A stretch of 64,000 nt of DNA from Acaryochloris sp. CCMEE 5410 (GTDB taxonomy: Bacteria; Cyanobacteriota; Cyanobacteriia; Thermosynechococcales; Thermosynechococcaceae), in contig NZ_AFEJ02000002.1 of NCBI RefSeq assembly GCF_000238775.2, positions 1,349,501 to 1,413,500 of the forward strand. Reading direction: 5' to 3'. The translations under genes were made by a program, and so were the position numbers. A model generated the notes under the pieces. The model was not told where the DNA came from, ran no database searches, and was given only the letters and a program-made list of their open reading frames with translations. This document shows positions 1-8,514 of the stretch, one piece after another (the first letter of the stretch is position 1; each line of letters begins with the position of its first letter).

Positions 1-121
1 ATTGGTGAGGAGTTCTAGTGTGCTCAACGGACGAGAACAAAATCCCATCTCCATTGCTGGTGTGGTCTGCTTACTGAGCCCCAATGGGGTCTAACCCAGT
101 TATGAATCAGGCGTTGTACAT

Positions 122-965
122 CTAGCACTCGCTGTAACCCGACCGCTTCTTAGCGTAGAGATTCTGCCGTCTTCGATAAGCACTACATCGTCTCCTCAAG
201 GCAGCATTGTGAGCCTCATTATGATTGGCATGGACCTCAGACCCTAGACTGATAGCGGTAAAGGGATGCTCTGCTTTCACCCACTCTACTCGCCGATTCC
301 CCTGAGACCCTTTAACTTTCATCGCGACTTCTAACCCCTCTCGCCAAACCTTGCGATGCCCATAGTCAGGATGACACTCCTCACCATTGAGATAGACATT
401 GGCGAGCTTCCAAAGTTCTTGTCCATAACGCCTCTCACCATCGGTAAACCATCGAATCCCATCACAGGCTTTGACCCACTCCCAAGCTGAGTAAACGCCA
501 TTTGCAAAAGTTGTGCATCCTTGAGGCCAGCTTGTGCTGTCAACCAATAGCGGCTTTCGCGTTCAAGGAAATGGATGGTCCAGCCCTGGGATTGGCTGGG
601 GGGAAGATTTTTGCCTACACGCGTGTAAACTTCATCCCTTCTACCGTCACATCAGAGGCTGCTGGTGCGGGAGGTGACCAGTTCTGTGCTTGGTCTGCTA
701 GGCGTTTTTCCCAACGCATAATGGTGGTATGAGATTTACCGAAAGTTCGACCTGCAGCACGAATACCCATCCCTTCGGTGCGAGCTTTGATGGCATAGCT
801 CACTACTGAACTAGCGGTGCGTAAGCGAGCCATTGGGGTACCCGTGCGTTCGTTGAAACGCCGATTGCAATCCTTACACTGATATCGCTGGACTAATATC
901 CCATCTTGCAGGCTATCAAAGCCGCGCTTTAGGATCTTCTCGCTTAGACAATATGGGCATTCCAT
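122..965 (-). pseudogene. IS1-like transposase, frameshifted
   Basis: Two minus-strand reading frames make up one IS1-type transposase. The upstream part (965-615) has an InsA-like zinc finger (CPYC near the start, CKDC about 20 residues later) and a helix-turn-helix-like stretch ending in HTTIMRWEK. The downstream part (547-122) carries the catalytic half, with FTDGE and a basic HNEAHNAALRRR segment. After the upstream frame stops at GMKFTRV, the -1 frame continues GKNLPPSQSQGW into the downstream half, so a single -1 shift restores one protein. Classical IS1 uses programmed -1 frameshifting, but no canonical slippery heptamer is visible at the junction, so decay is as likely. Terminal repeats are not clear: weak GGTCTG matches lie near 64 and 1014-1019, so element ends remain unresolved. 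Confidence 0.7.
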
Positions 966-1188
966 TGATCTACATTAGGTTGCGTCGGAAGCATTATAGC
1001 TAGATCCTGCTAACAGACCAGTGCCAGTCAGTGGGGTTTACACCTATGGACAGCCCAGAGTAGGCGATCAAACGTTTACAAACAAATTCAATCCCCCCTT
1101 AAGGTCTAAAACCTTCCGCGTGATCAATAACAATGATGTTGTCGCTAGAATTCCCAACATTGGCTATACAGATGTAGGGCAAGTTAAG

Positions 1189-2330
1189 GGGAGCATGTCA
1201 CCTTTGCATTCCAATTAAGCCATTGAGGTAAGCACACCGATGTGCCAGCACTTGCGGGACATTACTTTCATTCCACTGCGCCCCTGAAATTTTGACTCTG
1301 CGACTAATCTGCTTGATAGCAGATTCAACAGCCCCAGACCCAATAGAGCAGATTTGCTCACTCTGGTAATAGTCATAATTGACGATCCGATGCCGATGTT
1401 TGCGAACATAGTTGCAAAAGACTTGGGCCTGCTTTTCTTCAATGACTCAAATAGAGCCAAGGTTTCATCAACCTTCCCCTGCCATAAGAGCTGCTCAGCC
1501 TGGTGCAGACGTTTGAGGGACCCACCGACCTTATGAAGATTTTCCACCAGATGGTACCAGTCCAGAATCTCTCGCCGTTGCTCAGGTATGCTCAGCTGAC
1601 GAATGATATTCCAAATGCCATCATGACCATCCCTAAACAAGTCAGTGGAGAGGCTAACGGTTGCTGGTGAGTCCAGTCAATGAGCCGGGCATTATTGTGA
1701 TAATCCGCGATGAGTCCCACATGCGTTGCCAGGGTTTTATAGTCTTTCCACTGACAAGGGTGTCCTAAAGGGGTGCGGATGCGCACTTTGCCACCATCTA
1801 CACTCACTTCGGTTAAGCTTCATGAGCCTGGGGGTAGGAAACCGTTGTTGATGCACCAATCGCTGCTGGGTTTTGGCTGGTACCTGAATCCCAGTTAAAT
1901 AAGCCACATCTTTAGCAGTTTGAGCATAGGAGACATTGGCACTGATGCGCAAGCAACAATTCTCTAAATGAGGACTGATTTGACGATAGGGGGAAACGGC
2001 TAGATGCTGTGCCTGTTGAGTTGTAATGCTTAGAACGCCCAAGGTGCTTTTCAGGCGTCGGTTGCGGCCTGCTGCTGTGCCAGTAGCTGTGCGGATAAAA
2101 ATGACCGAGTTCGGGACTGACATGGGTCTGAATTTGCTGACGCACCGTCATCTCAATACCTTCTAGCGTCTTCAGGTTCTCTGGATCGCTTTCTTCGTAC
2201 AGTAATTGGGCTATCGCATCAAGATGGACTTTGAGTTGAGCTGCTTTTTCGGAGTTCATTGATGAAGACTTCTGGGCAACACTTGTATCCTGAACGATTT
2301 CAAAACAATCTGCAAAGGTGACATGCTCCC
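1189..2330 (-). mobile_element. ISKra4-family element, 1142 bp, with 20-bp perfect ends
   Basis: The left end GGGAGCATGTCACCTTTGCA (1189-1208) is matched perfectly in inverted orientation at 2311-2330. Both ends are flanked by the 8-bp direct repeat AAGTTAAG (1181-1188 and 2331-2338), which fixes the boundaries to the base. The element lies inside the lipase gene. It contains a multiply frameshifted ISKra4-type transposase and seems short for that family, so it has probably lost internal sequence. Intact ends mean it could still be mobilised in trans by a relative. The family call rests on the protein fragments; the ends and target duplication are read directly. Confidence 0.93.
1215..2259 (-). 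pseudogene. ISKra4-family transposase, degenerate
   Basis: Fragments in several minus-strand frames line up as one transposase. They are an N-terminus starting MNSEKAAQLKVHLDAIAQ at 2259, a middle part with YAQTAKDVAYLTGIQVP, then SVDGGKVRIRTPLG with QWKDYKT, and a C-terminal part with RDGHDGIWNI and ILDWYHLVENL. The SVDGGKVRIR and DWYHLVENL segments are typical of ISKra4-type proteins. At least three frame changes and an apparent internal shortening separate the pieces, so no functional protein is expected. It lies wholly within the element bounded by the 20-bp inverted repeats. Confidence 0.85.
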
Positions 2331-2602
2331 AAGTTAAGTATTTTGATGAAGATGGTAGTTTATATGATGAATCTAACCTGAATCGATTTACAAAATTCCT
2401 AACTCGCCTGGAAGGTCGACTGAAAGACTTAGGAAGTCCTAGTTCCGATGGCATAAAAGATCACAATTTGGGCGAAGAATATATTCCACACCTAAAAGCT
2501 AAACGTCCCAATTCCATGACGGTATAGCTTCAAGAGCGTGTTGGTGTTATCTCATTCAGTGACACGTGACACGCTCCTCTTTTATTCAACCCAGTTTCAT
2601 GG

Positions 2603-3667
2603 CTATTCCAAACGCTTCTGAGTTTGAACATCGAACCAATGCAGCTGATTCGTGGGTAATGCCACCGAAATCGTATCTCCCGACCAAGTTTGATCGGTGG
2701 GTAACAAAGCCCGAATCGTCTCTTCACCGCCCTGAACTTTAATGCTCAAGAGATTACTCATCCCCAAGTTCTCCACCAGGTAGACTTGGCCTGTAACCGT
2801 GGTGGCATCCCCTGATGTAGCGAGTCGGGTATGTTCAGGCCGAATGCCTAAAACAATTTCCCTCGGGTTCCCGGCACTACTCGGTAGAGGAATCCGAGTC
2901 TCCCCGAGAATAGCTGATTGATTCTCACACCTGAGGGTTAACAGATTCATCTGGGGGCTACCAATAAATCCAGCCACAAACTGGTTGGCAGGCCGAGAAT
3001 AAATTTGTTGGGGCGGATCGAGCTGCTGTAAATCCCCTTGGTAGAGCACCGCCACCTTGGACGAAAGCGTCATCGCTTCTGTCTGATCATGAGTGACGTA
3101 GACAACCGGGGCATTTTGCTTTTCAAAGAGCTGCTTGAGTTCCGCTCGCACCTGCTCTCGCAGCAAAGCATCTAGATTGCTCAACGGCTCATCTAACAGG
3201 AATACGGCAGGGTTGCGCACTAAAGCTCGACCAAGGGCCACTCGCTGCCGCTGTCCCCCGGAGAGTTGTCCCGGTTTACGACGCATCAAGTCATCGAGGT
3301 TGAGGACTCGGCTGGCTTCAGCCACCCGCTGCTGGATATCAGTGCTAGACATTTTGCGTAGCTTCAGTCCTGACGCAATATTGTCGTAGACATTCATATG
3401 GGGATAGAGGGCATAGCTTTGAAACACCATGGCAATATCTCGGTCCCCGGCACTTTTATGGGTAACCACGTCGGGTCCAATCACCACATCCCCTCGGGTG
3501 GGCTGTTCTAGCCCTGCAATCAGCCGCAGAGTTGTGGATTTGCCACAGCCGGAGGGCCCCAACAACGTCAAGAACTCACCATCCTCCACCGTTAAGCTGA
3601 GGTCTTTAACAGGAACAACTTTAGGGTTGTAGGTTTTATTCAGGTGTTTGATCTCAAGTTTGGCCAT
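2603..3667 (-). CDS. ABC transporter ATP-binding protein, MalK/UgpC type
   Basis: This is a 354-residue nucleotide-binding subunit of a carbohydrate/osmolyte importer of the CUT1 (MalK, UgpC) type. Visible motifs are Walker A GPSGCGKST from residue 37, Q-loop MVFQSYALYPHM, signature LSGGQ at 135-139, Walker B VFLLDEP at 155-161, D-loop SNLD and switch His in VTHDQTEAMT. Residues after about 235 form the TOBE/MOP regulatory domain with IGSPQMNLL and GIRPEH. It would sit on the cytoplasmic face and power a permease pair, but no permease or binding protein is in this window, so it is an orphan ATPase that may serve several permeases, as MsiK does. The sugar cannot be told from sequence. The ATG at 3667 gives the family-typical MAKLEIKHLNKTY start. 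Confidence 0.9.
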   Translation of the reverse strand: MAKLEIKHLNKTYNPKVVPVKDLSLTVEDGEFLTLLGPSGCGKSTTLRLIAGLEQPTRGDVVIGPDVVTHKSAGDRDIAMVFQSYALYPHMNVYDNIASGLKLRKMSSTDIQQRVAEASRVLNLDDLMRRKPGQLSGGQRQRVALGRALVRNPAVFLLDEPLSNLDALLREQVRAELKQLFEKQNAPVVYVTHDQTEAMTLSSKVAVLYQGDLQQLDPPQQIYSRPANQFVAGFIGSPQMNLLTLRCENQSAILGETRIPLPSSAGNPREIVLGIRPEHTRLATSGDATTVTGQVYLVENLGMSNLLSIKVQGGEETIRALLPTDQTWSGDTISVALPTNQLHWFDVQTQKRLE

Positions 3668-3699
3668 AGGGCAGAGGGAAGTTGAAGTTGGTTAAAAGG

Positions 3700-4215
3700 C
3701 TAACGCTGGCCTAAAAAGTTTCCGGCTAAGCGCAGGGCATCGGCAACATCGACATCACCGTCCCCATCACTGTCTAGAAATTGATTTAACACAGGATTAG
3801 AACCCTGTTGCGGATTGGCTTGGGAAGAACCGCTATGGAGCAAATTCAACACAATGGGAACCAGGACGGGCAACAGGCCTTGAATCACGCTGCTACTTAA
3901 GCCGGTCCGCTGAGCAATTTCTTGGGCAATTTGCTGTTGTTGTCCGTCAGAAAACAGGGCATTGACTGCAGCCCCATTCGCACTCGTACCACTATATTGG
4001 TTGACGAGGGCTTGGGCTTGGTCCGCTGACTGAGACTTTAATGCAGAACGAACATGGTTGCCCAGTAGAGACATCGCCGCTTCGGTAGAGCTATTGTTCA
4101 TGCCTTGTTGCTGGCTGAGTTGCTGCACCGTATTCAGGATATTGCCTAATTGGCCGGTATTAGCCTGTAAGGCTGGGTTATCAATAGCACTAACGATTTG
4201 ATCAAAGAGTCCCAT
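3700..4215 (-). CDS. DUF937 protein with C-terminal calcium-type loop
   Basis: The 171-residue protein begins MGLFDQIVSAI, typical of DUF937 proteins. Its core is Q- and S-rich helices, with two hydrophobic stretches around VIQGLLPVLVPIVLNLL. The last 30 residues contain DSDGDGDVDVADAL, an EF-hand/dockerin-like Asp-rich loop that would be expected to bind calcium. No signal peptide is visible. Function is unknown. It lies 32 bases upstream of the ABC ATPase gene on the same strand, so the two may share a transcript. The combination of DUF937 with an EF-hand-like tail is the notable feature. Confidence 0.8.
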   Translation of the reverse strand: MGLFDQIVSAIDNPALQANTGQLGNILNTVQQLSQQQGMNNSSTEAAMSLLGNHVRSALKSQSADQAQALVNQYSGTSANGAAVNALFSDGQQQQIAQEIAQRTGLSSSVIQGLLPVLVPIVLNLLHSGSSQANPQQGSNPVLNQFLDSDGDGDVDVADALRLAGNFLGQR

Positions 4216-4371
4216 AGTTTTTTGTCGGCTTCAGGTGAGGATCGGACTGCAGCATCATGCTTCAGTCCAGAGATCGATAACTGAGCCTCATCCTAAGGGG
4301 TGAGCATTCATGGGATCAAGTTAAGGGCGCATCCCTTCATTGGACTTTACGTTTACCAAAGCAATAGCAAT

Positions 4372-5046
4372 TTACTCTCTCATCACATAACCCACGCCCC
4401 TGACCGTCTGAATTAACCGCTTTTCTTGGTTCTCTTCTAGCTTGAGACGAAGGTAGCGAATGTAAACTTCGATGATATTTGAGTCCCCCATAAAGTCGTA
4501 GCCCCAGACTTGTTCCAGGATGCGATCGCGGGTCAATACCTGGCGAGGATGCATCATCAAATACACCAGCAAATCAAACTCTTTGGCCGTTAGCTCAATG
4601 GAGCGTTCACCCCGGAAGATCTCACGGGTGCGCTGGTTAAGGGTCAAGTTAGAGAATTCCAAAACATCGGGATCTTCTTCTTGGGTTCGCCGCAAGTGGG
4701 CTCGCACCCTGGCTAACAGCTCTTCGATGCTAAAGGGCTTCACCATATAGTCATCCGCCCCGGCATCCAGCCCTTCGACCCGATCGCTAATTTCATCTTT
4801 GGCGGTCAATAAAATGACGGGTACTTTATCCCCAGTTGCCCGCAGACGGCGGCAGACTTCAACACCAGAGAACCCTGGCAACATCCAGTCTAGGAGAATC
4901 AAATCCGGTTGAGACTCGCGAGCAGCGGTGAGTCCGCCGATGCCATCATTGGCCACGGTCACCTGATACCCCTCATGGGTCAGTTCCATCTCAACAAATT
5001 GAGCCAGTTTGGTTTCGTCTTCAACCAGGAGAATATGTGCTGTCAT
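4372..5046 (-). CDS. OmpR/PhoB-family response regulator
   Basis: The 224-residue protein has an N-terminal receiver domain with acidic residues E9-D10, phospho-acceptor D53 in LILLDWMLP and conserved K103 in MVKPFS. A C-terminal winged-helix domain follows, with ELTAKEFDLLVYL and RGVGYVM. It would be phosphorylated by the kinase encoded immediately upstream, whose stop overlaps this start by four bases (5043-5046), a classic sign of translational coupling. The pair resembles cyanobacterial stress or metal two-component systems; I cannot assign an orthologue (NblR-, RppA- or ManR-like) from sequence alone. Confidence 0.92.
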   Translation of the reverse strand: MTAHILLVEDETKLAQFVEMELTHEGYQVTVANDGIGGLTAARESQPDLILLDWMLPGFSGVEVCRRLRATGDKVPVILLTAKDEISDRVEGLDAGADDYMVKPFSIEELLARVRAHLRRTQEEDPDVLEFSNLTLNQRTREIFRGERSIELTAKEFDLLVYLMMHPRQVLTRDRILEQVWGYDFMGDSNIIEVYIRYLRLKLEENQEKRLIQTVRGVGYVMRE

Positions 5047-6557
5047 ATTTTTGCTTCAGGAGATATGGGTAACGTCACGGTGAATGTACTGCCTTCACCC
5101 TCGGCAGACAGGACACTGACTTGTCCTCCCATGCCTTCGGTAAAGGTCTTGACTAGGGAGAGGCCCAGACCAACGCCACCGGTACAGCGGGCTCGGGCTT
5201 CATCTAATCGATAAAAACGTTCAAAAATGCGGGACTGTTGTTTGAGAGGAATACCATCGCCGCGATCGCACACATGAATCAAAGCTGTGTCCTCTCGTTG
5301 TTCTAGCTTCACAGTGACAGGTTCCGTCGTTGCAGAATATTTAATCGCATTTTCCACCAAGTTTACCAATACCTGTTGGAGACGCTTCGCATCAGCAAAA
5401 ACGGGAATTAAAGGAGACTCAAACTCCAAATCAATCTCACGCTGATTAAACTTGTCTGCCATATTAACGACTTCTACCGCCACATCATTCAGAATCAACG
5501 TCTCCAGATGATAAGGCATATACCCATCATCCGCTCGGGCTAAACACAGCAAATCTTGCAATAACTGAATCGTCAGGTCCGCCTCAGCCGTAGAGATTTC
5601 CAAGGCTTCCCGCTGCATTTCAGTCAGGTTATCGCCCCGCCGTTGAATACTTTGCAAATAGCCCCGGACGATCGTGAGAGGTGTTCGCAGTTCATGGGAG
5701 ACATTGCTCACAAACTCTCGCTGTCGCTCCGTAGCATGCTGCTGCTCATGCCAGGCCTCAGATAGGCGCTCCAACATCCGATTGAAAGTCTCTGTCAATT
5801 CCTGGATTTCACTGGGCGCATTATCAATTTCTACCTTTGTCTTCCCTAAATCATCCGGCGAAATGGCTTTTGTCATTAAGTCCATTTGGCTTAAGGAGCG
5901 TAAGGAACGATGAACATACCAAGTTAAAGCCAAAGTGATCAAGACAACGGCAACTGAACTAGCCAAAGCCAGGGATTGCACACTAGCGATAAACTGGCGT
6001 TGATCCTCAGTAATATCTTGAGCTACAAATAACGTTCCCAAAGACTGGTTCCTCACCATTAAAGGGCTATGGCAGGCGACAAAATCTCGTCCTTGAATGT
6101 GATAAACCTTGGGGACAATGCTGTCTCGGAAAGCCGTTGCCAACGTACCAGGGCCTTCAAATCGTTGCCACGTTGGCCCCGACATATTGGCAGACATCGC
6201 CACCAAATTTTCTTGGGAATCGTTGACCCACAGCAGTAAATTACGTCCTGACCGATTGTTAATCGCCTTTTCGATACTCTTTTGCAGCGGGAACATCTCA
6301 TCTTGTTGATAAAGCACCACATCATCCGCAATTCGATCGCTAATATCAACAATTTTTTGCTTATGACTAGAAATCAAAATCCGCTGCATCTTCCAGCTCG
6401 TCCATACAGCGACACTGGTTAACCCCACAGCAATCAGTCCTGCAATACTAGCCGTCAGCCGAAACTGGAGTGACTTAGGATTCACAGCTTGGCGCAACTG
6501 GGGAGAGACGTTTCGCCATCCCTTACCCAGGGAAGATTTGATCGGAAGTTCACCCAC
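5043..6557 (-). CDS. Membrane sensor histidine kinase
   Basis: This is a 504-residue kinase. A first membrane segment lies at about 33-55, then a periplasmic sensor region of about 135 residues, and a second membrane segment at about 195-214. A HAMP linker follows, then the HisKA domain with phospho-acceptor H288 in [10 protein letters not shown], and the HATPase domain with NLVENAIKYS (N box), DRGDGIP (G1) and GVGLGLSLVK (G2). The start appears to be GTG at 6557; no ATG lies before the first membrane segment. It is cotranscribed with the response regulator at 4372-5046, with a 4-base overlap. The upstream cupin gene ends 12 bases before it, so it may join the same operon. The signal sensed is not evident. 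Confidence 0.9.
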   Translation of the reverse strand: MGELPIKSSLGKGWRNVSPQLRQAVNPKSLQFRLTASIAGLIAVGLTSVAVWTSWKMQRILISSHKQKIVDISDRIADDVVLYQQDEMFPLQKSIEKAINNRSGRNLLLWVNDSQENLVAMSANMSGPTWQRFEGPGTLATAFRDSIVPKVYHIQGRDFVACHSPLMVRNQSLGTLFVAQDITEDQRQFIASVQSLALASSVAVVLITLALTWYVHRSLRSLSQMDLMTKAISPDDLGKTKVEIDNAPSEIQELTETFNRMLERLSEAWHEQQHATERQREFVSNVSHELRTPLTIVRGYLQSIQRRGDNLTEMQREALEISTAEADLTIQLLQDLLCLARADDGYMPYHLETLILNDVAVEVVNMADKFNQREIDLEFESPLIPVFADAKRLQQVLVNLVENAIKYSATTEPVTVKLEQREDTALIHVCDRGDGIPLKQQSRIFERFYRLDEARARCTGGVGLGLSLVKTFTEGMGGQVSVLSAEGEGSTFTVTLPISPEAKI

Positions 6558-6569
6558 GCTAGTCGTCCC

Positions 6570-7181
6570 TCAAAATAACTTAGCGGTATGGGAAACTGAA
6601 TCAAAGCTGTACCGGTTCTGATAATCCGTCAGTCCGTAAAGATTAAACGTCACCGTTGGTTCATCCCCTAATGCTTCTACACAGTGAATGGCTTCAGGCA
6701 TTAGGCTAATCGTATCGCCAGGATTTAAAGTCAACTCTCCTACAGACTCAATTTTGTGGGGATTGTCATCCGATGGGGTCCGCTGCCAAAACGTATTTTT
6801 CTCTTGGCCACTTACCAGCGCTACAACCCCCCACGTCGCATGATTATGAATCTGGGACGTTTGCCCCGGTGCCCAAACCACCGTTTGTACCGTCAGCGGG
6901 AAATTCGGCTCATCGTAGAGCATGGTGACAGACCAGCCCTTTTCAGGGTCAGGAGGCTGAATCTCAAACTGCAACCAGGCCGAGTCCGTTAACAGTTCTC
7001 TAACGAGGGGATAAATGGCCTGCAAACGCTCCTGATCTTGGTCAGTCGCGGCTAAAATATCTTCAACTTCTGTCAGAAACCGGTATAGTCTATAGGTTTG
7101 CGCTCTCTTCTGTGGCAAAGACTGATGGGACCAAGGTTGCACTTGGCCATCATCCTTCACGAACCAATCTTGGTCTACCAT
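6570..7181 (-). CDS. Cysteine dioxygenase-type cupin protein
   Basis: The 203-residue protein matches the cysteine dioxygenase (CDO) type I/cupin superfamily. Cupin motif 1 appears as SQIHNHATWGVVALVSG and motif 2 as GDTISLMPEAIHCVEAL, providing the three His ligands expected for a mononuclear iron. Bacterial members oxidise thiols such as cysteine or 3-mercaptopropionate, but substrate cannot be inferred here. The gene lies 12 bases upstream of the sensor kinase on the same strand, which hints at a shared transcript. It is cytosolic, with no signal peptide. Confidence is good for the fold and moderate for the reaction. Confidence 0.75.
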   Translation of the reverse strand: MVDQDWFVKDDGQVQPWSHQSLPQKRAQTYRLYRFLTEVEDILAATDQDQERLQAIYPLVRELLTDSAWLQFEIQPPDPEKGWSVTMLYDEPNFPLTVQTVVWAPGQTSQIHNHATWGVVALVSGQEKNTFWQRTPSDDNPHKIESVGELTLNPGDTISLMPEAIHCVEALGDEPTVTFNLYGLTDYQNRYSFDSVSHTAKLF

Positions 7182-7209
7182 CTTGACGTTCTACAAAGTG
7201 GACTCAAAT

Positions 7210-7621
7210 CTATTGAACACTGACTGGATAGTCAGGGGTAGGGGTCAGGAGACGACTGAAGGCATAGTTCCCCAGCTTTAGCGTAATCGCATAGGATTGA
7301 GTTTGTCCTTGATTGAGGTCACCATCACTCACTTTAGGTAAAGTCACTGGGTTAATCCCTTCCCCCCACAAATAGAAACCCAGGCTTAAAACTGGATTTG
7401 CGTTTTTCCAAAGTTTCGCTGCTCAGTTTCTTACAATCATCCGCCTGTGTTGTTTTGAACCTGAATTTTTCAGATTCTGTCTCTAAAAATTGACAGCCAG
7501 TTTGAGTCAATTTAATCACTTCTACAGGTTGATCGACATCGCTGGTTTGAGTGTTTGAATCACAGCCTTCCACAAGGACAAATGCGAATAAACTTTCATA
7601 CCGAATGAGTCTAGATTGCAT
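7210..7621 (-). pseudogene. Exported cyanobacterial protein, frameshifted
   Basis: The first part (7621-7352) has a short hydrophobic leader ending in LVEGC, possibly a lipobox. It then reads VIKLTQTGCQFLETE and KTTQADDCKK, and runs into a stop at GGRD. Shifting frame near 7370 gives FYLWGEGINPVTLPKVSDGD, then NYAFSRLLTPTPDYPVSVQ and a stop at 7210. The two halves form one coherent small periplasmic or lipoprotein sequence, so a single-base frameshift has broken the gene. The junction KSSFKPGFYL also looks shortened compared with what such proteins usually carry. I cannot name a function. A sequencing error would be the alternative explanation. Confidence 0.65.
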
Positions 7622-7981
7622 AGGGTTTCATCTCATCAAGGGGGCTAAAGCAAAGCCCTATCTCAAGTTTAAAGTTGTACAGATGATATCGCCCTGACCC
7701 CTAAATAAATTTTTCCTGAGAAGTATGTAGAATCAACCCAAACAGGCTTTAGGGTCACTGTTTAAAATCCTTCAATCCTGCCATAAATCACTTTCTTAAC
7801 CAATCCCAATCTCCTTCTCAGCAAAATTTCAGATTAGTCAGTCTCAATCAAGAATGTCTGCCTGAACCTTCTGAAGAATTCGCCAAAAGAACTTCCTATT
7901 TCAGCCAAATTTCCATTTAATGCAACAATTAATTAGGCAATTTTAGTTGCACCAAAGATTAATCCGTCATGGAGAGTATCA
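7622..7981. other. Intergenic region, divergent promoters expected
   Basis: These 360 bases separate the broken minus-strand gene from the plus-strand DPCAAK lipoprotein. The stretch is AT-rich and shows no coding frame, tRNA or strong hairpin. The last 60 bases before 7982 should contain the lipoprotein gene's promoter, but I see no clear -35/-10 pair. Confidence 0.5.
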
Positions 7982-8323
7982 ATGAAAGTTAAATATATGG
8001 CAATGGTTGCCACCGTTTCTCTACTCAGTGTTGGTGGCCTGGTGATCGGTTGCGCTAATCCCTGTGCTGCTCAAGATAAGAACGGAGCCGAAACAACTGA
8101 AACAGCAGATCCCTGTGCTGCAAAGTCAGGCGATCCCTGTGCTGCCAAAGATGACCCCTGTGCTGCCAAAGGAGATCCTTGCGCCGCTAAAGATGACCCC
8201 TGTGCTGCCAAAGGAGATCCTTGCGCCGCTAAAGATGCCCCCTGTGCTGCCAAGGCAGATCCTTGCGCTGCAAAAGATGACCCCTGCGCTGCCAAATCTG
8301 AAGACCCCTGTGCAGGCTCCTAA
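7982..8323 (+). CDS. Cysteine-repeat (DPCAAK) lipoprotein
   Basis: The 113-residue protein starts with a signal peptide (MKVKYMAMVATVSLL) ending in a lipobox VIGC at C24, so the mature protein should be lipid-anchored. Almost everything after residue 41 is a tandem array of a roughly 7-residue unit, D-P-C-A-A-K-x, ten copies long, plus an earlier NPCAAQ unit. That gives 11 repeat cysteines plus the lipidated one. At DNA level there is a longer 42-base unit, nearly identical at about 8170-8255, which suggests growth by slippage or unequal recombination. Regularly spaced Cys, Asp and Lys on a surface anchor suggest metal binding or disulfide cross-linking, but this is inference. I recognise no named family. 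Confidence 0.8.
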   Translation: MKVKYMAMVATVSLLSVGGLVIGCANPCAAQDKNGAETTETADPCAAKSGDPCAAKDDPCAAKGDPCAAKDDPCAAKGDPCAAKDAPCAAKADPCAAKDDPCAAKSEDPCAGS

Positions 8324-8514
8324 TCCTTTTCCCCATAGCCTTCGTTAAGGCTGTGCTCAATTACAACTACAGATAACGATAGAATGCTGGAGGTAGATAC
8401 TATGGTGTCTACCTCTGTTCTATCTGCTGTTTTGCGAGAATTTGATCCATCACCATTGCCAACCAGAGATCCAAGCAAATGCACTGGGACAGATAGTTAG
8501 CAAAACCGTTTTCA

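Larger units (their letters stand above)
1021..2527 (+). pseudogene. Class 3 lipase, 5'-truncated and split by an IS
   Basis: The first fragment (1021-1188) reads VYTYGQPRVGD then RVINNNDVVARIP, the signature region of class 3 (triacylglycerol) lipases just after the catalytic Ser. It stops being lipase at DVGQVK. The second fragment resumes after the insertion near 2331 with KYFDEDGSLYDESN and runs in the same sense to the stop at 2527. Removing the element at 1189-2330 and one copy of the duplication AAGTTAAG rejoins DVGQVK with YFDEDG in frame, so this was one gene. The N-terminal half, including the GHSLGG Ser motif, is missing; an in-frame stop lies at 997-999 and the IS1-like element sits immediately upstream. 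The gene is therefore dead, probably through two separate insertions. Confidence 0.85.

Noticed and set aside
1-63. Left flank frame NGREQNPISIAGV as the missing lipase 5' part
   Set aside because: It resembles the lipase just before GVYTYGQPRVGD, but it would duplicate rather than precede the residues PVPVSGV, and no target duplication joins the two sides.
8071-8295. Minus-strand frame with repeated AAQGS units
   Set aside because: It is the reverse-strand shadow of the DPCAAK repeat gene; repetitive DNA keeps all frames open.
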